Assembly: GCA_003344405.1 (NCBI GenBank)
Contig: NOWV01000348.1
Coordinates: 1 to 42,388, forward strand
Direction of reading: 5' to 3'
Source: Trichoplax sp. H2
Lineage: Eukaryota; Placozoa; Uniplacotomia; Trichoplacea
DNA: 42,388 nt
Positions 1 through 13,571 of the stretch are shown in pieces. How positions within the stretch are numbered: the first letter of the stretch is position 1; every line of letters begins with the position of its first letter. The notes under the pieces were generated by a model. That model had not been told where the DNA came from, searched no databases, and worked only from the letters and a program-made list of their open reading frames with translations. A program made the position numbers and the translations under genes.

Positions 1-3000
1 ATTTACTTATGGTAGATTGTAAATTATCATGGAAATGTTCCGTGATAGGACATATCGTAATCTGACTATTCTGTATTAGTCATTACATGTCTATATTCGT
101 AAATACTGTTGTCTGCATTAAGAGAGCAGTAGCTAAACTTAATATCTAATTCAGTAAATGATTCCGAGGTTAATTGTATTAATTATGACTCATGAACTAT
201 TGAGGAATAGTATATAAATGCAGTATATCGTGAAATAAAGATAATTCTCCAACTTAGTGTTTAACGTAAAATACGAGGCGTTTAAGTCTTTGTGTAGTCT
301 GCTAGTAGAGCAAAAGTGTTTGTGATAGTGCAGATATCGTTCCTTGATACGTGGTTCAAGGAATTGACTTATTGATCGTACATTACGCTATCTTGTTGCA
401 AAGCTGTTTTGTGACAATATCATAAGATAAATGTAGAAAAAAAAGTATCGTACATCATACTCAACATGGCTAATAATCTACAATCACTATACTAAGTTAA
501 TTTACAGATATTAAAGTAATATTCTTTGAAAATGCATAACTAGTTAACAGATAATTTTGACTTTTCTAGTTTTAATATGATTCCATACTGTAGCCACCTC
601 GACTTTAAATAAATATAATTTCAGTTGCAGCATATTATATGAACTAATGATCATAAATATGAAAATTGAGACAGTGATATTTTCGATGTCATTAGCAAAA
701 ATGCTAGTCAAAATTATCTAGGAATAGAATGATTCGCAGTTCTATATAGGGCTTTTCGTTGAGTAATTCATAAATATTTCCTTGCAAAACTGTACGCAAA
801 TTAATGCTATTAAGCATACATTTCCAATGCTATATAATGAAGCCTGCCACGACATAGACTTGACAGGCATACTCATTTACGCACGCCTAATTCATTTATG
901 CCATCAGATATTGCTTATCAATGCTATAAAGTAAAGCCTGTTATTATACTCTTAACAGGCTATGTTATTCATACTTTATAATAAATACAAATCATTGCTA
1001 TAGCTACTGAGACTCAGAATCTGTACTTAGCTATTTAGTAATTGCACAGACTAATCTACATAACTTGTAGAATATTAATTTACATCACTGAATAGTCGAT
1101 CTAACTATAGAAATATCTTCAACTAGATATAGTTGTGAAACAGATAAAAATTAATTAATTGATAAATAATAGTGTCAGCAGAGGATCTAAGTTCTCAGAT
1201 ATCACTTGCATAGAGACTGAAACTTCTGCAAAAGTAGACTAATTAATATAGCATCGCTGGAGCTCTTTACGGATTTACGCTATAAGTGAGGATTGTAATA
1301 AATAGAAATAGATTTAATTTTAATTCTAGTATAGATTTAAGAAATGCTACAATCTGCAATCACTACTAAATGAATACTGCAGGTACTAATATAAAGTTAC
1401 TGTTTATGTGATCAAATAGTCGTGATTAAACCCAACCAATGTCGTAAGAGGACATCTACAAATATCACGCCAAGCAAAACTATATCATACTAGATGGCTT
1501 CCATTAATAAATATGATCAAGGTAACCGGTCTGTCAGGAATCTTAATAAAGATGCGATGTGATTCATATATAATTCGGTCATGACAAGCTGAGCTAATTC
1601 ATGAAGGTTTTACGACTAGTTCATATTTGATTTGAGTAACAGTCTCTGTCCAATTATACAGCACTCGTACTTTTCTATGTATAATAGATATAGGAAAGAA
1701 CGATAATATTTTATTGTACCGAGAACATAGCAGTAGTTATGTTTCAGTCTGTTAGATCAGATGTACGCGTAAATGGAGAGGCAGTAGTTAATTTGACAAT
1801 GCTCGGTAATCTTCTTGGTAATTTCTACTTCCGTTGATATATTGGCTTATTAACTGGATAGAATTCGCTATCTCGTACATCACATTTCTATTAAAAGTTA
1901 CCGTTAATTTGAATGAATGATATTTTTTATTATACGTGGTGCCTTAAACCCTTAGTTATTGAATACGGCAACTACCTTAGCACTAAGTTGATTAGTTTTA
2001 TTATGTTGCCAGTAAATAATTCTTTTTAAAACGTAAACAAATTATTCAAGATCTCCGATTTAGTAAGCATTCGATTTTATTAATTTACTTCACAAAGTAA
2101 AATGATATATACTGCCCTTTTTATACGCTTCTGTAAGCAATAATTTTGATTGATTTAAGAAGTTTTTGTTTAATCTAAATCTTGTGCATATTCTACCCAG
2201 ATTTTGGACACGTACAGCTTACGTTCGTCATACTTGAATTTAAGATTTATCCTTATTTTCTTTCTGCTAGATGTAGAGATATAATATTGAAGCGTAACTT
2301 TTCGAAGCGAAGATTATTGTAGACAATGGGAAGGTTTGCTTATGAGCATTTGATTTTGATCATAGCGATTCTCTGAATAATTATTCCAGTACTAGATGAA
2401 CATTACTGTGCTATCAGAGTGGAAAACATAAGAATCTTTCGTTTCCGTCATCTCTAGTATCAATCTTATACTGTAATTTCCGGAAAAAAATATCTGAATA
2501 TAATGTGTTAACAATCTATAATTGCAATACTAATAGATGACTGGTACTAACATTTCCTTTTAACTAAATATTTGATAGAAAATAACGAATGGATAAATCT
2601 TGCCAATTTACATTGGTACAAGTTTTGTACTCAAAGAAAAATGAATCATCGCCAAGTATTACTAGTAAATATCTACTCATTTCCCTTAAATGCTAGCCAT
2701 CTTAACTTAAGAAATATTTTACGTTGTAGTGTCAGCTTTACGTCTCGATTTTAATCTGGCAGTCAGATTGGTTGACAACTGCTAATCTAATGTACGAATC
2801 TCGAATCGATTTCTCCATGAAGTCGAAATACTTTAATACTGCTTATTACATCAAACGGAAACAACATGCTAACCAAATACACGTATTTATTTGTTTTTTG
2901 TCACAGCTTTGCAAAACTTGTACAGAAAAAACGTAAGATAAGTCTTATAACGTCAATGTAAGTATAAATCAAGGCCGGTAAATTTTTAATCTTCAAGATA

Positions 3001-6000
3001 TATCCTACTTCGCTAATTTTTAGCACTATTGATAGCAATATACGGATGATATTGCTAGTTACGAAATAAAGCAGTAAAGCTAACTTGTATTTGTGTTTTT
3101 TTGCTATTGAAAACAGTTTTCTTTACATAGTATCATGCAACCTTTTGTAGAAATGCAGCTGATAAACTATTCAAGCCTTTTTAAAACAATCTTTTTCACA
3201 CGTAATCTAGCTAAATACCTACGCGAGGATGTTTAAATAAATAAAAATGGAAATGAAATGTATAGCAGTAACGGCTGTTTTATAACTAGATATTAATATA
3301 CTGTATTCTAGTTCGACATTGAAAAACAAGAAATGCCAAATTATATCCTATAGGCGTCGACTGGATTGGGCATCAAACAATGAGATTAATCTATAAATTA
3401 GATAGAATCAATATATATCGCAGTAAAGGTAATATATCCAGGACTACAGTTTCAGAAATCACTTAATAATGACAGTAACATCTGTTTTGGCTTAAGCCCT
3501 CAATAATAATGAACAAATTTATAACTTTTTCGATTTAAAAACAAATTATGCAACATTTCTTTTTGTTTATACTAGTTTCTATAACTGCCTTAATTTGAAA
3601 GCAATCTTACGGATATATTACAGGCTAGAATAGGTACCGATTAATTTGATTTATTAAATGAAAAACAATTAATCTAGATAATTTCATTTTATCATTGGTT
3701 ATAGGAAATTCTTGCTTATTATATAGCTTTAATACAGCATTAAAATAATTCTGGACGTTATTTATAAATAATTTGTTTATTACTCAGCCGATTAAGATTG
3801 AAATAAAACCTAATAAATTTAATTGCATTCATCTTAGAAATAATCTAGATCAACTGATAGAACTGAATTAGATTGAGAATTAAGATAAATTTAAGTCAAA
3901 TTAGCTAGTACAATTGCTAAAGCTATACTAGAGTTGAACAAGCATTTAATTGTTACTGAACCTTTGGATCAAAATAAAATATGAAATGTAAATTCAATCG
4001 TTGATGACTATGTAAGTACTTTATTGGCGCCCCGACTACAACCCGTTCTTGACTTTTATCAGTATTTTTACACATTATGTAATAGCATCTGTCAGTACCA
4101 CATATCTCCTTCAAGGTTTTACTATTCTTGGAGAATATTGTATAAATTAATTATTTATAAATTTCCTTATATAATGCATCGAAAGATTTCTGTCAAAATT
4201 TCTAACTTTTTGAGATAACTAGAACTTCTAAAATATTGATATTTCTTTATTTTCTTAATAATCTCTTAGACCATTAAGCTTTTATTATAGCACGGTAGCA
4301 ACTAGCCGATCCTGTAGTGCATAGCTCGTATAATTCTCCTTATTTTAGGTTATTATTGGCTGTAAAGCTATCAATCTTGTGCACGGCTCTTTTGATCACA
4401 GCCCGCAGAAAAGTATTTTCAAAACGAAGAGCCAGATCTAAATTCTGTCACTTTCCTTTGACAGCTTTGGATACGAGATTATTACCTCAATATAATCATT
4501 TTTTGTGTCTCTTTGGTATAACTATACACATAACAAATATTAATTGTGTCAACTGTAATAATTGGACTTATTCCATGATACTGATCTGATAACTATCTAA
4601 TGCTATTAAATTACTACGACAGTACAACATGAGATTATGATCTGAAAATAAAAACGCAGTCATTTGAAATTTAGTTTCGATCTACCTTTAATATACGAAA
4701 CTAATTATCTTAAATTGTTTTTCTACTTTATTTTGGTTCTGGTAGTTACCTTGAAGACCGTAACTTTCCAATCATATCTTTTAATAGAATAAGCGCGCTA
4801 AAATTTATTTAATTTAGGACTACTTAACTTGCTAATTGTAGTATAGTACTTTCATTTATTCACACTATATCATTGATATTTAGGAGTATCGATACTTTGT
4901 TAAAACGTATTAGCATACATTTAAATTGATCCTGTACGGTACGGCTATGCTATACTTCTCTTTTTTATACTTTTACTGTTAGCTGCTTAATATTGTACAA
5001 TCTTGTTTTAATAGCTAAGATAAAATCCTATATTTTCTTTTTGTGGATGAATCAATACATTGCATGTGCTTGCTATATTCAAAATTATTGTAATATCTAT
5101 TCAAAAATATTCAAGATGGATCCATACGATTCATTATTTAAATTTTTTAACGTGTTTATGCTCTAACTTGATTTCTTTCAACTAATACAGTATTGTGTTA
5201 TATTATATAATGATTTAGCTGTTTCCGTTACAATTGGTCATTTTACCCCGTAATCAACTTTAGTAATTCGGGTTATGATATTTCTATCGATATCGACATA
5301 GTACGCATTGTCTATTTTGTTAACATGATAGTTAATGACAAACAAACTTGAAGATAATATAAAAGTTAACCTATTACTTTCAACATCCGCTTGATTAATT
5401 TCTTATAATAATACCATTACATCAAACTTTGATAGTCCTCTACATATCAGTAATATAGAGCTTAATTAAAGTAAAGTAAACAAAATAAGATTCTATCATT
5501 TGAACTGATGGGCTAAATTTAGTAACTTAAGACGCAAATCAAAATTACTTTTTCCGGACAGTAATCTACTACAATAATCGTAAATTGATGTGTAATGCAT
5601 ATTTATGTGCCATATAGCAAGCAGTGACTGTTATATCAGCTTTAGGATGCTCTACCTCGGACCGGCACAAAAGAATTTCAAGTACAGAAATATATCTAGT
5701 TGAACCTCAGTAAATCAAGATTTCTCTAATAATTGATAGACTCTACTAATTATCGTTTTGAGTTTCGTTCGGGTTTTTACGAAAATACAGTATTTAAGAA
5801 GATTGTAGATTCAATATAGTGAAGTAGAATTGAATAGAATCATTTTTGGAGTTACAGTAGCATTTATTATAGTTATTATTGTAGTAGAAGTAAGGATTAA
5901 GATCAGATTTTTCGGACTTATCGGCAGTCCATCATTATTTACCATAAATTATATAAACATTGTCGGTTCACAAAATGGATGTATTAATTTCGGTGGTTAC

Positions 6001-9000
6001 CGATATCGTTGTAAACTCGATTTTTTGAATATCTAAAAAATAGTTCATTCATTGAGTTAATAACATTATCCTTTAAATTATTACTATAATTTTTCATGCT
6101 TTGCTTAGAATAGTCTTTCCTTGTTAAGATCAATTTTAAAATAAAGAAACAAATACAGTCCAAAAATTTATACTAAAGATTGTTGCTACTGTCTGCTTTG
6201 TATATTCCTGCAGTCAATATAGGAATTTCAAATGCAGTGGCTCCCCGGCAACCGTCTAACTTGAAATAAATCTTTCCCGCCCCCACTTAGTTACACAACT
6301 CAATTTTAGTATACTGGCAATGTCTACTTCAAGGTATTGAATCAGTAATACATAGTATACAAAAATACTTACGTCATTTTATTCATTCCCAAGCAACTTG
6401 AAAAATTTACTATCACGCTGACTATACGGTTATGAATAGATCACTGTCAATAACTGTACCATGGCAACAGCAGTCTAACATTTATCCAATCTATTTCATC
6501 AATGACAGATATTGTAGTAATTCTGTACACAAAAATGCTACTATATATATATATATATACTAAAGAAACAGCTTGCCACAATGATGAAACATATAAAGCC
6601 ATCATTGAATAGGAAAAGCAATTAGCATCGTTAGTAAAATCTAATCATCAATATTTAAATTAGATAAAGACAGTCACTGCAATTGCTTGTGGCTTTTATC
6701 TTTCTAATCTCATCATAATAGCATCTTTAACATTTTAATAATAAATAAGAGGCCCATTTTCACCCATTGTTTCAATAAGTTATTATATTGTCGTCATATC
6801 AATTGTTATCCTCCAAGAAATCAAATGCAAAAATTAGCCGATTTTCGTACTATGTCTTAAAATGGTTTTATCCGAAAAATACCAACATCAACCACCGAAG
6901 TTATTCAATCTACAATTTATCATGTTGATGGAAATGAAATTTTACATCTCAAAAACACCATGTTATATTTTATATTATACTATCATTCATATCATAGTTT
7001 GTAAATAATAAGTCTTAGTATGAGGCAATATGACATACTGTAAGTTATTTTATAGGCTTTATTTCGATGTTATAACATTGTACCGGAAGCTGCAAAGCCT
7101 AAACGTTTATATCTGTATGCCAGTGCTGTCTTAAATATTTGTTATTAGCCTTTATAATTAATTATTTAGTATAGTTGAACTTTACGAGATTTATTAGACT
7201 CGGCAATTACCGTAGTATTTCAGACTAAATAATCACTCATCGGCTAAGAGTGACATAATATGTATTATCATTATTCAGCTTCTCGTTTAGCAAAGCGGCC
7301 GAATAGTTTGCTGTATACCTATATGGTATAGTGGGCATAAAGACTAAAGTTAAGTCTATCAGAGTTTCTTCTTCATATTTTATTATTTCTGTATGCTTAC
7401 AGATACAGTATTGCAAATCCAGAGACCTTATGCAGAATATTTCATATATTGCATTAGAAATGAAAGTGTATTTATAAAAGGTACTAGTACTTAAGAGATA
7501 CTAAATGAAATACTAAATGATAAAATATTGATCACATTTTATATACAAAGTATACAATGTAATCGCTGTTGTACTCAGTATACGAAAAAATTGAAGCAGC
7601 GATCTTTTCTATACAATTTTTCACCCTTATTATTTAGAAGGATTGGCATCCTGTGCATTCATATTCTAAACTTTCTAATACTTACGATACGGTTTCATAA
7701 ATGAAGTATTGCATCTTATAAATATTGTAAATGAATTATAAAAGAAATTAGGTCCGTTAACTCCTGAAGCGGATATGAATGATAATATTTGTGCTTCGAC
7801 AGGTAAGGAATCATAAACGGCCTGGAAAAGGATAACCTAAACATTTGCATGTTCTGACTCATATGCGTTACCACAGTTCGATAGGCTGCAACCCACGCGA
7901 TAAAAACACAATTTATATTCTCTTTTGTGTTTTCTATAATACGAGAACTAAAAATACCAACAGAATTTCTGGATTGTGGTCATAAATTGCTAAAATAAGT
8001 AAACCTTGAACTTTGATATTAATAATTCTATTGTGCTTTTTTATGCTCAAGGCTTTACGTAATAGCTTGTTCACATTTAAAAGATACTTATTTGAGGTAA
8101 ATACGTCAAGCTGGTAGTGATATTGCCTTATTATACATTTTTAAGCAAATATCTTATCCATAATGGAATTGAGTAATAGCATGTGCTTTGATTCTTATAA
8201 CGTATCTCGTTAATGTTACGTTTGCCTTGCTCAAGCGGGTAAGCATATCAAAAAATTAAGTATTCATTATGGTTAACAATTTTTGGTTACTATTACCTCT
8301 TAAAGTTGCTAAGCACGTACTGTCCGTAAAGATGCTTAAGTTTTGAATAACAGAGGATATAATTTTCATTCAATTAATAGTTTTCAAATCTAGGACTGTG
8401 TTTATGTCGTAGTTGAATACACACAATGTATCATGTGGCGTATTATTATACAGTAATTTATCAAGGTTTAAACAGTGAGTGAAAAATTGATAATGAAATA
8501 TTCCAGGTGATTCAATTTGGTTATTCGTTATTCAAATATATTTCTAACGAATATCTAAACTATTTACCTTCAATGGTAGCCTGAGGTTACTATTAAATTT
8601 CAAAATCTTATTATACTTCACAATCGAGTTTCTAAAGTGCTTACACCTGTAAGCTAACAAGCCGCAAGAAAGTATTGAACGATAAGTTTGGTGGGCTTTA
8701 ACAAATAGTATCTTGTATTTGCACCTAAGATTACAAAATGTTTATGAAATAGTATTAATTAAATGGATTCATGATTGACTTTGTGGCATGTTTAACTTAA
8801 ATTACGCCTTGAACTAAATTCAACATTTCACTATATTGATGATTGCAAAGTTGCAATTACGCTATTACTATTGCTCTATAACTGCTTCGCTAGCTAGTGA
8901 CTGTTTAATTTAATCAACTACTGCAGTTTGTTCGATCCCTCGTTCCCGAAATTTTACAGCGTCTTACATATTAAGATATTCTTTGAGGAGAAAAATTTGA

Positions 9001-11680
9001 GAATCTTATGTAATGATGATTTATTGCGACAATAACTAGGAAAGTCTCTTTCTTTCACTATACTAAACGGTAGACAGGTGTTGAAATTACGTAACAAAAT
9101 CTATTAGAAATAATGTAATAGTAATTAATATGATACAATCAATCGAAAAAATCGCAGGTAGTGTGAAAATCCTATAAATGGTAATAAAAATTTATCATGG
9201 TAATTTTGAATGACGTATCGTTATTTGATTACATTTACCATCCTCTGTCTCATAGTTTGATGTTACCAGATGATGGGTAACGATTATGTAATAAATATTT
9301 AAAATCTCCATTATGCTTAAAATGTTACCGCATGTAAGCGGTAAATTAAATTTAAAGTAAATCTGCTAACATGTTAATATACTGATGATGAGACATGATA
9401 GTTTTTCATCGAAGGCTTTTACTTCACTTGTTAGTCACACTAACTCCGCTGCTGTAATTGAATATCATTTCCGATCTGTATTGCAGGTCAAAAACTTTAG
9501 GATATTATTCCATTGTAGACGTTAATAATACGTTTGAACGGAATAAGGCCGTAGTTGACGAGACATATTTACAGTAATATCATGAGCCTGAAAAATTTGC
9601 AAAATTTATCGTTAATATCATGACAGCACTCAAGATTTTCATGAATAGGATGTCTTACTGAAAGTTTTAGAAATAACATATGATTTTTGGGTAAAGTAAT
9701 TGTATTACGATATTTTTTATTAATTTTGACATTCCGTACACGCCTTGCGTGTGGTCAATTAGTCTCATGTCATTTTTACAGCTTTATTCTATAATATTCC
9801 TGGAATTAATTATGAGACAGTGATTAAATGCTCTTCATATAGTAATTATGTGAGCACCAATTCAATGCAATCCTGAGAACCTTCCAACAATAAAGAATTA
9901 TACTGTACTTCATATTACATCTTAATAGAGCAATACTGTCATTGTAACCATAATTCCCGTTTATGTGATTGTTACTAGAAGTTGCAAACAGTTTCTACTG
10001 TTAAAATTATTTCAGAGTACCGTATAACTGGAAATCAATATATATCGGAGCTAAGATTAACTACTATGTAGTCACTTTAGATAACTATAACAAATAATAC
10101 CTTACTTTTTAATTGAACTATCAAGCATAGATATACCTAGCCAGGCGATCACTAATGAGGCATTTAATTTAGAAATATTATAAAGTAGGCTAGACTGGAT
10201 GACAATTTCTTTTAAACATTCTAATATTTCTCGCTGATATGCGCAATTGCGAAACTGGCCGTGTTATATAATCGTATGTAATGAGACAGTTGCTGTATAT
10301 GGTATGTTATTCAATTTTGTCATTGATATCCCGTCTACGTAATCACTAAAGCTTTAAATCATTTAATTGCCTTTATTAAATACAAAACAATAGCCAATTC
10401 AACTAATCTATACCAAGAATAAGGACGCGATTTCAAATTTTTTAGTTCATCTAGAACGGATAATTTACGACTTTTATTAAATTTTAACCTTTTTCCATCC
10501 TCTATCACGTGATAATTACCTATTGGCCCCAATTTTTATTTTACAATATAGCTACCTGATAGGATTACTTTTCCGCTAATAATCATTAAAGCGCTTTTAA
10601 TTTTCAGCAAACGAGCATTGCCGCTGTTTGCTTAAATCACTCTGCTGGATCAAAAGGTGAGGTATAAATAGAACGATACAAATGCTAGGATTACTTGAGT
10701 CAACAAATTATTTTTATCAAATCTTTTACTCATCAACTGTTGTAGGCTATAAATAAATAATATGTATATTGCCATGCCTTATGGATATGCAAGCAATTTT
10801 TTTACAGCGCCTTAAGATGATCGTGGACTGTTTAAAATAATAATATGGGCAACCCTTGAAACAATAATATCCCTATATAAAAAGATGACCAGCTATTGTT
10901 AATTGATAGTATCTCTATGGGCTCCTATCTTGAATTACAGGCTAATTCTATTATTCAATGATTAATAATTAATGTATTGATATAAAATCTTTAACAACAG
11001 AGCATAACTACAGCTAAAACATATTATGGTTTGTATCGTATTGTCTAGTAAACAGGATGTCAAATATTAAAGGTAATCAAATATAATATTATACCACCTG
11101 GAAAAAATATGATTATTCATATAGTAGGCTCCAGTTTCATTAATCATAGAAAGAAATTATATTTATTCATTCTATTCAATTTAGATGGCAAGCAGAAGAA
11201 TGCTTTACAGTGTTTGCAGTGCCTCGAATACTCGGTGCTTATTCTATTGTTGTTTGTCTAATCTCTTTAATTGCTAACATCTATAAATAGTGCTGGCGCC
11301 CTTTGCCAGAAAATTTTGAAGTTGCACTTTAGAGAACTCATCGATTGAGTGTACTTGTCCATAAATCGAATCAAAAATTGTTCAAAGTCCTACTCAGAAA
11401 GTAAGCTTCTTATCATTATTTTATCTTATCGTAGTGATATGTTTGATAATTTATTTATGCTAAGTATTAAAATAAATTAAATGAACAGCAACTACTACTA
11501 GTAAATATCATGTATGATTTGATGTATCTGTCAAATTATCGCCAACTTGATCATATCGGCTATCCAATGGTGCTAACATTTAAATTCTAATTTTATGGCC
11601 GATTAATGTAAGGATAATTTTATATTTTGACTGCAATCAATTCTATCAGAGGTAGTTATTAAATTAAAAGCGAATTAAAG
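1..11680. other. AT-rich region with no supported gene
   Basis: I read this stretch on both strands and found no open frame that looks like a protein, no chain of compatible exons and no RNA gene. The few frames of 60-90 codons (around 2572, 4024, 4317 and 5830, plus strand) have AT-driven composition rich in I, L, Y, N and F, and no neighbouring exons in phase. A short TA dinucleotide run lies at about 6542-6560 and a duplicated hairpin at 826-965. Non-coding 5' exons of the gene starting at 11681, or genes with very short exons, could be hidden here. Confidence 0.5.
826..965. repeat. Two tandem copies of a small hairpin-forming unit
   Basis: Two diverged copies begin with AATGCTATA and are followed by a stem-loop. 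The first stem is GCCTGCC (842-848) with GACAGGC (862-868), which has one G-T type mismatch. The second is AGCCTGTT (935-942) with AACAGGCT (954-961), which is perfect. Stem positions and flanks are shared, so this is a duplication about 93-100 bases apart. No function is known; it could be a short palindromic repeat family or chance structure in AT-rich DNA. Confidence 0.45.
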
Positions 11681-13571
11681 ATGACTTCCATGGCGTACAG
11701 ACTCTTAGCCGTAACCGTTACAATGCTGTTAACTACTTCGCTAATGGTAAGCTTTACCAGCTACAGAATGTTAATTTTTGTTTTCATTTTTACACATTTA
11801 ATGCGACGTATTTTGATACAGACAAATGATATTTCGCATATGCTTATCAACAGCATCGCTAGCATATAGTCTTACATCTTTTATTTAATGAGTAATGTAC
11901 TATGATCAAATTGTAAACACTGAAATAGATATTTTAGATAATAAATATCGGCTTCACATCGTGTTTATTTTCATATGTTAATTCTCATAGAATTAATATC
12001 AATGATTCTGTATCGGCTTCAGATAAATTTTAGTTAAATGAAAAACAGTAGACTGCATTGTTATAGGATCTTAAGCATAATCATATTCACTCATTGCCAG
12101 TATAGAAGTGATGAAAAGTAAATAGATGGACAAGAAATCGATAGCTAAAGATCTTTAATTGAAGCAAATTAAGAAAAAGTAAATGACTTCATAAGCGAGA
12201 TTATTACATATTCCAAGATATCCTATCAATATAAAGCCAATATAGAATAGTCCGAATATCAAATAACATTAGTAATATCAAGAATTGGTGTAATAACTAC
12301 TATTTTTCGCAGAATTAAAAGTATAATCTATAGAATACCATAAAAGTATTAATTCTATATACTGTATAGTAAAGTAATTGTAATTTACACCTCTGATCAA
12401 TTCTATTATACGCGTCAGTAAATAGCGATATGATACCCGATATCTTTCTTTCATATCATTACATTCCAATAGCAGATACAATGCACGACACGTTGATCTG
12501 ATATCTTATTCACGAAGTAATAAAAAGACATACTTTCTAGTCACAGAATATAGAATCGACCACTAGAAAGTCTTACAGCACTATAACTAATGATGCTAAG
12601 TTCAAAATTTTAAACTATGCATCAGTTAATCCACAGCTAACTTTAATTATCAGCTATGATTAATTTGCGTTCTCGCTTATCCTACAGGCATTTGCTAAAG
12701 ATAATTATGATCTGCTCGTTAATAAATATCTGACTTTAAAATATCACATCTATTTAGTTTGCTTTGTAAACATTCATATTTTAATTTTTCCTATAGGCTT
12801 TTGCTATAGACAATTATGATCCGCTAGTTACTAAATATCTAACTTTAAAAATATCATTTCTATTTAGTTTGCTTGTTACAAATATTCATATTTTCGTTTT
12901 TCCTATAGGCTTTTGCTAAAGATAACAATGTCAGTGAAAAAGATTCTAATTCCGAAAATAGCAACGACATCACTAAACGTGGGGGGCAACCAGCGGGCGA
13001 TCTATCGGATTACTTTTGTGTGATAGAATGCTTGGAAGATGACGAAGATAGAGATGTAAGAGCAATTCGGGAAGCCAAAGATTTCCTGGACCATTTACCA
13101 GAAATTACCCATTCCCAAGCAAGATATAATTCGGACAAGATTGGCACACTGTTTAATTTGTATGAACGCGGGCGTAGGCAAGGTAGACGAGCAATGCTCA
13201 ATGACATTATGTCGGGCTTAATCCACAATAAGGGTGTCTTTAAAGCTGTCAGCAGAGATGAACTGGAGGATGATGAGAATGAGAAAGCAAACTGCAGTAA
13301 AGAATGTATGTTTAAAGGATTTTTTGGCCGCGACAGCAAACCTGATCGTATTGAAAAGGAACGAGAGAATGCAGTTATGACCGCTTTAAAACATCGCTTT
13401 TACGTCGGCCAACCTATCCGATACGTAGAAGATATTATTGGAGAAGGCAAAGTAGCAAAGAATACAGAAATTAGGCACCGTCAACAGATGAAAAATGCGG
13501 AAAATAATTTTAAATCATATTTAAGAAAAATATCCCTTCGAAATGGTCGATTTAACCTCAATTATAACTAA
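11681..13571 (+). CDS. Secreted precursor protein of unknown family (two exons, 242 aa)
   Basis: Exon 1 is 11681-11746, ending at donor GTAAGC. Exon 2 is 12909-13571, starting after CCTATAG and ending in TAA. The join is phase 0 and gives 242 residues. Residues 1-25 form a signal peptide: a hydrophobic core (LLAVTVTMLLTTSL) and a likely AFA|K cleavage site. An acidic, Asn/Ser-rich stretch leads to a dibasic site TKR (44-46). The rest is highly charged, with two C-x3-C pairs (C59/C63 and C151/C155), a basic cluster RGRRQGRR (109-116) that reads as a furin or prohormone-convertase site, and possible N-glycosylation at N29 and N150. The family is not recognised: the cysteine spacing fits neither insulin, stanniocalcin nor cystine-knot hormones. 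A secreted structural or antimicrobial protein is as possible as a peptide-hormone precursor. The intron (1162 bases) carries tandem copies of the exon 2 start. Candidate polyadenylation signals lie near 14190. Confidence 0.7.
12532..12571. repeat. 10-bp perfect inverted repeat in the intron
   Basis: ACTTTCTAGT at 12532-12541 pairs with ACTAGAAAGT at 12562-12571 across a 20-base spacer. It lies in the intron of the secreted precursor gene, upstream of the tandem acceptor copies. One such repeat is expected by chance in a window of this size, so I attach no function. Confidence 0.4.
12688..12920 (+). repeat. Three tandem copies of an intron-end/exon-start unit
   Basis: After an acceptor-like CCTACAG or CCTATAG, the start of exon 2 (GCTTTTGCTAAAGATAA) appears three times: at 12688, 12797 and 12909 (periods 109 and 112 bases). 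Copies 1 and 2 are full length and about 85 percent alike by eye; copy 3 continues as the real exon. Each of the first two can be read as a 78-base cassette with no stop, phase 0 at both ends. Copy 1 ends before GTAAAC (12766) and copy 2 before GTTACA (12875). The cassettes would add 26 residues beginning AFAKDNYDLL or AFAIDNYDPL. They are alternative exons or relics of a tandem duplication. Confidence 0.75.

Noticed and set aside
340-363. 8-bp stem TTCCTTGA/TCAAGGAA
   Set aside because: Single perfect 8-bp stems with short loops are expected several times by chance in a window this size, and there is no second copy.
2572-6036. Several plus-strand frames of 60-90 codons (2572, 4024, 4317, 5830)
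   Set aside because: Composition follows the AT-rich background, there is no family resemblance, starts are often non-ATG, and no adjacent exon fits in phase. The one at 5830 has a hydrophobic start but nothing else to support it.
8930-8960. T-loop-like GTTCGATCCC, considered as a tRNA
   Set aside because: No matching acceptor, D arm or anticodon stem could be folded around it. A similar motif near 42151 (minus strand) also failed to give paired stems. No tRNA or rRNA was found in the window.
13010-13339. 109-codon minus-strand frame
   Set aside because: It lies antisense to exon 2 of the secreted precursor; its long serine run is the complement of GAT/GAA-rich acidic codons.
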